Program-made: the position numbers and the translations under genes
DNA from: an uncultured Acidimicrobiales bacterium
GTDB taxonomy: Bacteria > Actinomycetota > Acidimicrobiia > Acidimicrobiales > SZUA-35
Direction of reading: 5' to 3'
Assembly (NCBI GenBank): GCA_937925335.1
Contig: CALEWY010000008.1
Coordinates: 126,066-190,065 of the forward strand
Length of the DNA stretch: 64,000 nt
Shown here: in pieces, positions 9,449 to 18,098 of the stretch
Layout: each line of letters begins with the position of its first letter
Position numbering within the stretch: the first letter of the stretch is position 1
The notes under the pieces: generated by a model
Databases searched by the model: none
What the model was told of the DNA's origin: nothing
What the model saw: the letters and a program-made list of their open reading frames with translations, nothing else

Positions 9449-11694
9449 TGGTCCTCGCTCACCGCACGTTGCCTTGGACGATGGGGCGTCAGACTCCTGA
9501 GGACGAGATCGCTCCGCTGATCGCTGGATTCACCGGGCCGAGCCGAGATGAGCGAGCTGAGTTCATCAAACGGGCCTACCAGATGGCGGCCGAAGCTCAC
9601 GCTCCGCAACGCCGCAAGTCGGGCGAGCCCTACATCGTGCATCCGATCGCCGTCGCTGGCATCGTCGCCGAGCTCGGCCTCGACGAGGTCACGATCGCTG
9701 CTGCGCTACTCCACGACGCCGTGGAGGACTCCGATCTGACGTCTGCCGATGTCGAGCTCGAGTTTGGGCCAGACGTTGCTGCGATCGTCGAGGGTGTCAC
9801 GAAGCTCGACCGCCTTCGCTTCGACTCGAAAGAAGCGCAGCAGGCCGCAACCTTCCGCAAGATGCTCGTCGCAATGTCGAAAGATCTGCGCGTGCTGATC
9901 ATCAAGTTGTGTGATCGGCTGCACAACCTTCGAACGATTGCGGCGTTGCCAGCATGGAAGCAGGAGCGCACGGCTCGCGAGACGCTCGACGTCTACGCAC
10001 CGCTGGCTCACCGCCTCGGCATCCAAGAGGTGAAGGCGCAACTCGAAGAGCTGAGCTTTGCTGCGTTACACCCGAAGCGATACGCCACGATCGAGAACAT
10101 GGTGGCGGTTCGTGCCCCAGAGCGCGACATCTTCCTCACCCAGGTGCTCGAAGACGTCCGGTTCCGTCTGAAAGAACTACATATCGAAGCCGACGTCTAC
10201 GGGCGTGAGAAGCACCTCTATTCGATCTACGAAAAGATGGTGGTGAAGGGTCGCGAGTTCAACGAGATCCATGACTTGGTCGGCATTCGTGTCACCGTCG
10301 AATCGGTCCGAGACTGTTATGCCGCCCTCGGCTCGATCCACGCAACCTGGAAACCGGTGCAGGGCCGTTTCAAGGACTACGTGGCGATGCCCAAGTTCAA
10401 CCTCTACCAGTCGTTGCACACGACGGTTGTTGGGCCGCAGGGCAAACCAATCGAGGTGCAGATCCGCACTCGTGAGATGCACGAGCGAGCCGAGTTCGGC
10501 GTCGCTGCGCACTATCTCTACAAAGACGGCGTTGCCCCTGACGCTCCACGAAACACCGATGTTGAGTCGCTCGATCTTCCGTGGCTCACCCGCATCATCG
10601 ACTGGGATCTTGAAACCAGCGACCCCGGCCTCTTCATGGCCAATCTCAAGATCGACCTCGACGAGGAAGAGGTCTTCGTCTTCACGCCGAACGGCGACGT
10701 GATCACCCTGCCCGCCGAGGCAACTCCGGTCGACTTCGCCTACACGATTCACACCGACGTTGGACACCGAACCGTCGGCGCCAAGGTCGACGGTCGGTTG
10801 GTTGCGCTGTCCGAACCGTTGACCTCGGGTTCGACCGTCGAAATCTTCACGTCGAAGGTCGAGTCGGCCGGGCCATCTCGGGATTGGTTGACCTTCGTTC
10901 GTTCGCCACGAGCTGCCAGCAAGATCAAGCAGTGGTTCTCCCGCGAGCGGCGTGAAGATGCCATCGCCACGGGTGAAGATGAGCTGACCAAAGCCATGCG
11001 GAAGCTCGGGCTGCCCGTCCAGAAGATTGCGGCAGCCGGAACGCTCGACACGATCGCCGAACGTATGAACTACGGCGACGTGGCAGCGATGAAGGCCGCT
11101 GTCGGTGAGCATCACGTGTCCGGCGAGTCGATCGCCGCCAGGGTCGCCAAAGAACTCGACGGAACCGGCGGTCGGACCGAGGAGTCGTTGCCGGTTACCG
11201 CACGACGCCAACGCCGGCGTCGTGCCGGCTCGGTCGGAGTGCACGTCGAGGGGCTCGACGACGTCTTGATTCGTCTTTCCCGCTGCTGCACGCCCGTCCC
11301 TACCGACGCCATTCTGGGGTTCGTCACGCGAGGTCGTGGCGTGTCGGTGCACCGAGCAGACTGCGCAAACGCCATGTCGCTTTCGGCGACTCAGAACGAC
11401 CGGCTGATCGACGTTGAGTGGGATTCGGATTCGACAGGTGCTGACTTCGTCGCCTCGATCGAGGTGAAGGCGTATGACCGCTCGCGGCTCCTGTTGGACG
11501 TGTCGAACATGTTCTCCGAGCATCACGTGAACATCGTTGGCTCAACCACGGTCACCGGCGACGATCGAATCGCCCGTCTCACGTTCGACTTTGAAATCGC
11601 TGATCCGTCACACCTCGACTCGTTGCTCCGTGCCCTTCACGGCGTCGACGGTGTCTACGACGCCTACCGAGTTCTCCCCGGCCAAGGCCGCTGA
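9448..11694 (+). CDS. rel: Bifunctional (p)ppGpp synthetase/hydrolase (RelA/SpoT)
   Basis: HD domain (LLHDAVEDSDLT), synthetase (HDLVGIRVTVESVRDCYAALG), TGS and ACT domains. Confidence 0.97.
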   Translation: MVLAHRTLPWTMGRQTPEDEIAPLIAGFTGPSRDERAEFIKRAYQMAAEAHAPQRRKSGEPYIVHPIAVAGIVAELGLDEVTIAAALLHDAVEDSDLTSADVELEFGPDVAAIVEGVTKLDRLRFDSKEAQQAATFRKMLVAMSKDLRVLIIKLCDRLHNLRTIAALPAWKQERTARETLDVYAPLAHRLGIQEVKAQLEELSFAALHPKRYATIENMVAVRAPERDIFLTQVLEDVRFRLKELHIEADVYGREKHLYSIYEKMVVKGREFNEIHDLVGIRVTVESVRDCYAALGSIHATWKPVQGRFKDYVAMPKFNLYQSLHTTVVGPQGKPIEVQIRTREMHERAEFGVAAHYLYKDGVAPDAPRNTDVESLDLPWLTRIIDWDLETSDPGLFMANLKIDLDEEEVFVFTPNGDVITLPAEATPVDFAYTIHTDVGHRTVGAKVDGRLVALSEPLTSGSTVEIFTSKVESAGPSRDWLTFVRSPRAASKIKQWFSRERREDAIATGEDELTKAMRKLGLPVQKIAAAGTLDTIAERMNYGDVAAMKAAVGEHHVSGESIAARVAKELDGTGGRTEESLPVTARRQRRRRAGSVGVHVEGLDDVLIRLSRCCTPVPTDAILGFVTRGRGVSVHRADCANAMSLSATQNDRLIDVEWDSDSTGADFVASIEVKAYDRSRLLLDVSNMFSEHHVNIVGSTTVTGDDRIARLTFDFEIADPSHLDSLLRALHGVDGVYDAYRVLPGQGR

Positions 11695-11752
11695 GGATCG
11701 TTCGGAGAAATGGGCGCCAGCTGGCGAAGCCAGCGCCCTATCCTCGCCCGGA

Positions 11753-13015
11753 ATGGCTCGACCCTCTTTCCAAGCAGCCCCCGGCACCAGGGACCTGATT
11801 TCGCCAACCACCGATCGGTGGCGGGCGTTTGTTGCGCTTTTCGCCGAAGAAGCGTCGTCGTCTGGTTTCGGGCAGATCGTGCCGCCGATGTTCGAGGACA
11901 TGAGCGTGTTCACTCGCCTCGGCGAGGCGAGCGATGTCGTGTCGAAAGAGCTGTACGACTTCGTCGACAAGGGTGATCGCCATCTCGCTCTGCGGCCGGA
12001 GTTCACGGCCTCGGTGTGTCGAGCCTTCGCCGAGAACCGCCAGCTGACTCCGTGGAAGGTTTGGTACGCCGGCCCGGCGTTCCGCTACGACAAGCCACAA
12101 AAGGGTCGCTACCGCCAGTTCGAGCAGGTGGGTGCTGAGGTCATTGGAAGTAACGACCCTGATCTCGACGTTGAGCTGATCGCCATGGCAGCCCGGTTCT
12201 ACGAGCGCCTGGGTCTCACCGATGTCACGCTCCAGCTGAACACGCTGGGTGATGCGTCCGACCGTCCCGGGTATCTGGACGCACTGCGGGCCTACTTCGA
12301 AGCCAACCTCGACGCGCTGTCCGAGCAGAGCCGAGTCACGCTCCAGACCAACCCACTTCGAGTGCTCGATTCGAAACGTCCACAAGACGCACCGCTCATC
12401 GAGGGTGCTCCTCTGATCACCGATCACCTCTCGGACGAAGCAGAGGCGGCATTCGAGCGGGTCAAGGCTGGCCTCATGGCCCTCAACATCGAGTTCACAT
12501 TGACTCCCCGCCTCGTCCGCGGGCTCGACTACTACACCCGCACCGCCTTTGAGTTCGTGGCGGGCTCACTCGACTCGGCTCAGACCGCGGTCGGTGGCGG
12601 AGGACGCTACGACGGGTTGGTCGCCAACCTCGGCGGGCCCGATGAACCCGGCGTTGGGTTTGCACTCGGCATCGACCGAACGTTGCTTGCCTGCGATGCG
12701 TCCGGGGTGTTCCCCGAGCCCGACACGACCGTCGACGTTTGGGTTGTTGCGACGACCGGAGGCCTCGATGGTCTCGAGATCGCCGACGAGCTTCGTCGGG
12801 CCGGGTTGGCGGTCGACCGCAGCTTCGATCATCGTTCGATGAAGGCTCAGATGAAAGCGGCCAATCGATCTGGCGCCCCGGTTGCCGTGATCATCGGTGC
12901 CGACGAGGCCGCCGCCGCTACCGTCAGTGTCCGCCCACTTCTCGACGACCGCGATCAGGTCGTCGTTCCCCGAGCCGAAATGCTCGCAACGATCAAGGAA
13001 TTGCTTCCGTCATGA
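11753..13015 (+). CDS. hisS: Histidyl-tRNA synthetase
   Basis: GTRDLISP; LRPEFTASVCRAF; LVRGLDYYTRTAFEF. ATG at 11753 chosen; the longer ORF overlaps rel. Confidence 0.95.
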   Translation: MARPSFQAAPGTRDLISPTTDRWRAFVALFAEEASSSGFGQIVPPMFEDMSVFTRLGEASDVVSKELYDFVDKGDRHLALRPEFTASVCRAFAENRQLTPWKVWYAGPAFRYDKPQKGRYRQFEQVGAEVIGSNDPDLDVELIAMAARFYERLGLTDVTLQLNTLGDASDRPGYLDALRAYFEANLDALSEQSRVTLQTNPLRVLDSKRPQDAPLIEGAPLITDHLSDEAEAAFERVKAGLMALNIEFTLTPRLVRGLDYYTRTAFEFVAGSLDSAQTAVGGGGRYDGLVANLGGPDEPGVGFALGIDRTLLACDASGVFPEPDTTVDVWVVATTGGLDGLEIADELRRAGLAVDRSFDHRSMKAQMKAANRSGAPVAVIIGADEAAAATVSVRPLLDDRDQVVVPRAEMLATIKELLPS

Positions 13016-14754
13016 TGCGCACCCACCGATGCGGCGAACTCCGCCTCGAACACGTCGACAGCCAGGTCACCCTCACCGGGTGGGTGAATCGACGGCGCGA
13101 GCATGGCGAGCACCTTGCCTTCGTCGACATCCGAGACCACTCGGGTGTGACCCAGTGTGTTGTCGACAACGACGTCGACGTCCGAGCTGAATACGTCATC
13201 AAGGTGACCGGCACCGTCGTGGCGCGCACCGGCGACACCATCAACAGCGACCTGCCGACCGGTGAGATCGAGCTGAAGCCGTGTGAGGTCGAGATCCTCT
13301 CGATCGCTGAGCCTCCTCCGTTCCCGATGGATCAGCGAGCCGACGACGTCGACGAGATGATCCGTCTCAAGCATCGCTACGTCGACCTTCGCCGTGCCCG
13401 GATGCAGAAGAACCTGCGAGTGCGCTCGCAGGTCAACGCTTCGATTCGTTCGGCCATGGTGGGCCAAGATTTCGTCGAGGTTGAGACCCCGATGCTGATG
13501 CCGTCGACTCCCGAGGGCGCACGGGAGTTCCTCGTTCCATCGCGCCAGCGTCCAGGCAACTTCTACGCACTCCCGCAATCACCACAGCTTTACAAGCAGT
13601 TGCTGATGGTCGGTGGCCTCGATCGCTACTTCCAGATCGCTCGTTGCCTTCGCGATGAGGATCTTCGAGCCGATCGCCAGTACGAGTTCATGCAGCTCGA
13701 TATGGAGATGAGCTTCGTCGACGTCGATGACGTGCTCTCAGCAGCCGAGGTCGGAGTGCTCGACGCGGCCGAAGCCGTCACCGGCGTTCGCCCCGACTCG
13801 GTCGAACGGATGACGTGGCATGACGCCATGGAGCGATTCGGTTCCGACAAGCCCGACCTTCGCTTCGGCATGGAGCTCATCGAGCTCACGCCGATCTTTG
13901 CAAGCACCGAGTTCAAGGCATTCTCAACCGCCGGCAGCATCAAGTGCATCCGAGTCGAGCAGGGAGCCGATCAGTACGGCCGCAACAAGCTCGACGGCCT
14001 CACCGACGAAGCGAAGAGCTTTGGCGCCAAAGGCATGGTGTGGCTGAAGGTGCGCAGCGGCGAGGCTGGCCTCGAGTTCGACTCACCGGTCGCCAAGTTC
14101 CTGAGCGCAGACGAGATCGCAGCGATCATCGCCACGACCGAAGCGACCGAGGGCGACCTCATCCTCGTGATTGCCGACGAATGGGCAACCACGTGTGAGG
14201 TGCTCGGCGAGCTGCGTAACCGCATCGGCCGTCCGCCCGTGAGCGAGGGCCCCTACAAGTACCTGTGGGTCACCGACTTCCCGCTGTTCGTTGGTGTTGA
14301 CGCCACGACCGGTCGTCCAAAGCCGGGCCATCACGCCTTCTGTCAGCCCCACCCCGACGATCTCGACAAGCTCGAATCCGATCCAATGTCGGTGCGAGCC
14401 CAGGCCTATGACCTCGTGCTCAACGGCTGGGAGCTTGGCTCGGGCAGCATCCGAATCCACGATCCAAAGTTGCAGCGTCGAGTGTTTGAGCTGCTCGGTA
14501 TCGATGAGGAGGAAGCGGACAAGCGATTCGGGTTCTTCCTCGAGCCGTTCAAGTACGGCGCACCGCCTCACGGTGGCTTCGCCTACGGCATCGACCGGCT
14601 GGCCGCAATCCTCGCCGGCGAGGAGAACATTCGCGAGGTCATCGCTTTCCCGAAGCCGCAGTCCGGTATGGATCCGCTCACCAACGCTCCGGGTGCGGTC
14701 GACGACGGTCTGCTCGAAGAACTCGGGATCCGGCTGCTGCCACCGGCCACCTAG
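13012..14754 (+). CDS. aspS: Aspartyl-tRNA synthetase
   Basis: MRTHRCGELRLEHVDSQVTLTGWVNRRREHGEHLAFVDIRD; class II motifs. ATG at 13012 overlaps the hisS stop. Confidence 0.96.
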   Translation: MMRTHRCGELRLEHVDSQVTLTGWVNRRREHGEHLAFVDIRDHSGVTQCVVDNDVDVRAEYVIKVTGTVVARTGDTINSDLPTGEIELKPCEVEILSIAEPPPFPMDQRADDVDEMIRLKHRYVDLRRARMQKNLRVRSQVNASIRSAMVGQDFVEVETPMLMPSTPEGAREFLVPSRQRPGNFYALPQSPQLYKQLLMVGGLDRYFQIARCLRDEDLRADRQYEFMQLDMEMSFVDVDDVLSAAEVGVLDAAEAVTGVRPDSVERMTWHDAMERFGSDKPDLRFGMELIELTPIFASTEFKAFSTAGSIKCIRVEQGADQYGRNKLDGLTDEAKSFGAKGMVWLKVRSGEAGLEFDSPVAKFLSADEIAAIIATTEATEGDLILVIADEWATTCEVLGELRNRIGRPPVSEGPYKYLWVTDFPLFVGVDATTGRPKPGHHAFCQPHPDDLDKLESDPMSVRAQAYDLVLNGWELGSGSIRIHDPKLQRRVFELLGIDEEEADKRFGFFLEPFKYGAPPHGGFAYGIDRLAAILAGEENIREVIAFPKPQSGMDPLTNAPGAVDDGLLEELGIRLLPPAT

Positions 14755-14775
14755 GGCTTGACCCAGGAGTGATGA

Positions 14776-15696
14776 TCAGGTGCTGGGGAGCGGAGACTCT
14801 CCGGCACCAGCCCACACGTCGATCGCAACGGCGTTGCCGCCGATCGACGACGAGCCTTGCGCAGACACGTCCGTACGGATGGCGAGCGACACGATGTCCC
14901 CGTCACTCGAGTCCTCGTCAATCGCGTCGTCGGTCTTTGCTGAGGCGTGGTTGGCGGCGGCGCGCTTGGCGACGGCTTCGTTGTCGCTGAGCGAGAAGAT
15001 CTCGTAGCCGAGGCGTTCGAGTTCGTCGGCAAAGGCTCCACCGATTTCGCCGGCAGATCCGGTCTCGCTCACGAGCGTGACAGCGGTGAGCGTCTCGGGG
15101 TCGATCGGGCTCGGGCCCGTCGACTCGGGAATGATCGGGGCAAGATCGAGGGGCAGCGAGATGCCATCGAGAAGATCGGCGAGCCCGGTCGTTTGCTCGA
15201 CTGCGGCCCGGCTGGTGTCGGCGCCTGCGCTGCGCTTGCGTGGGTCGCTCGCGATGCTCGGGCCATCGAGCGCACTGGTGAGATCGATGTCCACGAGTGG
15301 CTTTGGCGGGGCGGCTGGTGCGTTGCTCGATGTATCTCGACGCCCGGCGAGTTCGGCCACCCGAGCAATCGCGCTCGCCTGCATCGTTGCGGGGCCAGCG
15401 GCTGAAGGCATCGCCGTCGCTGCAGTCGCGACAGGAGGTGCGGTTGGCGGACTGGTTGTGAGTGGTGCCGCGCCGACAGGCTGCAGGGCGGCGGAGGTGA
15501 CAGCCGGAGCAGCTTGCTCGTCTCGCAAGTTGATGACGGTCGTTTGATTCTCGCTGTTGATCGAATCAAGCGCGGCGACACGCCGCTTGTCGTCGCTCGT
15601 TCGCTGAGCGCGGGCACGGTTGAAAAGCCACACGACCATGGCGATCGCAGTAATGGCCAACCACAAGTACAGGGCGGTGACGATGACTTGTGTCAT
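14776..15696 (-). CDS. Hypothetical membrane-anchored protein with A/P/T-rich middle region
   Basis: N-terminal TM (VIVTALYLWLAITAIAMVVWLF) then low-complexity sequence; convergent to aspS. Confidence 0.7.
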   Translation of the reverse strand: MTQVIVTALYLWLAITAIAMVVWLFNRARAQRTSDDKRRVAALDSINSENQTTVINLRDEQAAPAVTSAALQPVGAAPLTTSPPTAPPVATAATAMPSAAGPATMQASAIARVAELAGRRDTSSNAPAAPPKPLVDIDLTSALDGPSIASDPRKRSAGADTSRAAVEQTTGLADLLDGISLPLDLAPIIPESTGPSPIDPETLTAVTLVSETGSAGEIGGAFADELERLGYEIFSLSDNEAVAKRAAANHASAKTDDAIDEDSSDGDIVSLAIRTDVSAQGSSSIGGNAVAIDVWAGAGESPLPST

Positions 15697-15734
15697 ACCG
15701 CTGAGCCTAGGTCGTCGGAATCAGGCGATGTCTG

Positions 15735-17093
15735 GTGAGCCCTGCCCAAGTGGGGTGGTTAGCCTACGAGACCTTGGCTGATGACCTGTTTGCTGCCGCT
15801 GCCGCCTCCAGGCTGGAGTCCCGAGCACCACTTGCCGCTCGGCTCCGGCCGCGCACGCTCGACGATGTCGTTGGACAGACCCATCTCTTGGGGCCGCGAG
15901 GAACCCTCCGGCGCCTCGTCGAGTCCGATCGATTGAGCTCTGCGATCCTTTGGGGCCCCGCAGGTACGGGCAAGACAACACTGTCACGCTTGGTAGCCGA
16001 GGCCTCCTCGAAGCGGTTCGTACAGCTCTCGGCGGTGAACGCTTCGGTCAAAGACGTGCGCGGGGTGATCGCCGAGGCAGAGGAACGCCTCGGGGCACAC
16101 GGCGAAGGGACGATTCTGTTCCTCGACGAGGTTCACCGCTTCAACAAGTCGCAACAAGATGCACTCCTGCCGGCAGTCGAGTCCGGGGTGCTCACGCTGA
16201 TCGGCGCGACGACGGAGAATCCGTTCTTCGAGGTCAACGCCCCACTGCGCAGCCGATCGACGTTGTTCCGTCTTGAGATGCTCGGTGAGGACGATCTCGA
16301 CATCTTGATTCGTCGAGGACTCGAAGACGAAGCGGCAACGGCCGATGACGACGCCATCACGTACCTTGCCGGACGAGCTGCCGGTGATGGTCGCCAGGCA
16401 CTCACCACCCTCGAAGTTGCCGTCGCCCTCGCTGCGGCTGACGACTCTGACGGATCGGGCACGGCCGTTCGGCCGCACGTGCAGCTCGCCCACGCGGAGT
16501 CAGCAACCGATCTGAAGGCCCTTCGATATGGGCGTGATGAGCATTACGACGTCATCTCGGCGTTCATCAAGAGCATTCGCGGTTCGGACCCCGATGCCGG
16601 GCTCTATTGGCTCGCACGAATGCTTGCGGCTGGTGAGGATCCCCGATTCATCGCTCGGCGACTCGTGATTCTGGCCAGCGAAGACGTCGGCATGGCCGAC
16701 CCGATGAGTCTGCTGATCGCCGAGGCGGCCGCTCGGGCGGTCGACTTCATTGGACTGCCCGAGGCTCGAATCAACCTTGCGCAGGCGGTGGTCCATCTCG
16801 CAACGGCGCCAAAGTCGAACAGCGCATACGCGGGCATCAACGAGGCGATGGCCGATGTGCAGGAGCTTCCTGCGGGCGAAGTGCCGATGCATTTGCGGGA
16901 TGGCAGCTACAAGGGAGCGGCCTCCCTCGGTCACGGCGAAGGCTATGACTATCCTCACAGCTACCCCGAGGGGTGGGTCGAGCAGCAGTACCGACCCGTC
17001 GAGGTTGCTCAGCGCCGGTACTACCGACCGAAGTCGCTGGGTTATGAGGCCCGCTTCACCAACCCGCCAGGAGATGCCGATGACGATCGTTGA
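15735..17093 (+). CDS. rarA: Replication-associated recombination protein RarA/MgsA (AAA+ ATPase)
   Basis: PLAARLRPRTLDDVVGQTHLLG; GPAGTGKTTLSRL; FLDEVHRFNKSQQDALLP. True start may be TTG near 15774. Confidence 0.94.
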   Translation: MSPAQVGWLAYETLADDLFAAAAASRLESRAPLAARLRPRTLDDVVGQTHLLGPRGTLRRLVESDRLSSAILWGPAGTGKTTLSRLVAEASSKRFVQLSAVNASVKDVRGVIAEAEERLGAHGEGTILFLDEVHRFNKSQQDALLPAVESGVLTLIGATTENPFFEVNAPLRSRSTLFRLEMLGEDDLDILIRRGLEDEAATADDDAITYLAGRAAGDGRQALTTLEVAVALAAADDSDGSGTAVRPHVQLAHAESATDLKALRYGRDEHYDVISAFIKSIRGSDPDAGLYWLARMLAAGEDPRFIARRLVILASEDVGMADPMSLLIAEAAARAVDFIGLPEARINLAQAVVHLATAPKSNSAYAGINEAMADVQELPAGEVPMHLRDGSYKGAASLGHGEGYDYPHSYPEGWVEQQYRPVEVAQRRYYRPKSLGYEARFTNPPGDADDDR

Positions 17094-17508
17094 GTTCGCC
17101 GCAGTAGTCGTCGCCATCGCGGTCGCAGTCACAGCGGTCTTCCTCATCACGGCGGTCAACAATCTCAACAACACGCTCGCAAAGCTCGAGTCCACCTCGA
17201 GCCAGCTGCGTGATGAAGGCATCGGCGCATTCCGTGAGCTTCGCCAACTCGTCGCCGATGCCGACGCTGAGCTCGACAAGGTCGATCTCGTGTTGGATCG
17301 AGCTGATCAGGCGACCACAGCGATCTCCGAGACGAGCCGCCGCACGCACGAGGCAGTCCAAGACCCCGTGATTCGATCGCTGGCCGTTGCGTCCGGAACG
17401 AGCAAGGTCGCTCGGACCTGGCTTGGCCGCAAACGCAAGGGCGAACGAGAATCTGATCGTGGCCAAGGTGGTCGCGGTCACGGTGGTAACGAGGTGCTTC
17501 CTTCATGA
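17080..17508 (+). CDS. DUF948-like single-TM protein
   Basis: N-term TM (VEFAAVVVAIAVAVTAVFLITAVNNLN) plus coiled coil; the ORF track start at 16750 overlaps rarA. Confidence 0.75.
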   Translation: MTIVEFAAVVVAIAVAVTAVFLITAVNNLNNTLAKLESTSSQLRDEGIGAFRELRQLVADADAELDKVDLVLDRADQATTAISETSRRTHEAVQDPVIRSLAVASGTSKVARTWLGRKRKGERESDRGQGGRGHGGNEVLPS

Positions 17509-18071
17509 TGGGATGGGTGTTCCGCCGCTTCCGCTGGGCGTTGCTTGGTTGGGGAGCGAAAACGGTCGCCAAGCGCGGCCTCAACTCCTCGGTCGACCGC
17601 GCCGCCACCGAACTCGAAGATCGACTACCCGAACCGGTTCGTAAGGTCGCCAAACGGCTGCCGGGTGATGTCGTTCGTGCTGGCGGCACCGCCATGGTTG
17701 CGCTCGATCAAACGCGAACGGCCACGGGCCGAGCTCGAGTCGTGGCAAAGACGGCCCGGAACGCAACCGGCTCGGTCACCGATGCTCGACGCCAGCTCCG
17801 AGACCGCGTCAGCGATCTCAATGGCGACCTGCGCAACGAGACCGAGTCCGCTCGACGGACCATCAAGAGCGAGATGCTCGCAAAACGCGAGGGGCCCGCA
17901 GCGGCACTCGATGCCTTGCTCGATCTTCGTGATGTTGACGCTGATCCGTTGCCCGAGGTGCCGGGCGAAGTCGGCCGTGGTCGGCGGCGTCATCGCAGAG
18001 CGTTGCCAACAGCTCCGGTCAATCGTGTGCAGCGCAGCTATCGGCGAGCCGTAAAAGCCTGGGATCGTTAA
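17505..18071 (+). CDS. Conserved hypothetical basic/amphipathic protein
   Basis: ORF overlaps the preceding stop by 4 nt, codirectional, directly upstream of alaS. Confidence 0.7.
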   Translation: MMGWVFRRFRWALLGWGAKTVAKRGLNSSVDRAATELEDRLPEPVRKVAKRLPGDVVRAGGTAMVALDQTRTATGRARVVAKTARNATGSVTDARRQLRDRVSDLNGDLRNETESARRTIKSEMLAKREGPAAALDALLDLRDVDADPLPEVPGEVGRGRRRHRRALPTAPVNRVQRSYRRAVKAWDR

Positions 18072-18098
18072 CCCTGCGGTCGTAGAATCGGCCGCACC

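Noticed and set aside
10177-11526. 449-aa minus-strand ORF inside rel
   Set aside because: Shadow ORF antisense to a well-recognised RelA/SpoT enzyme.
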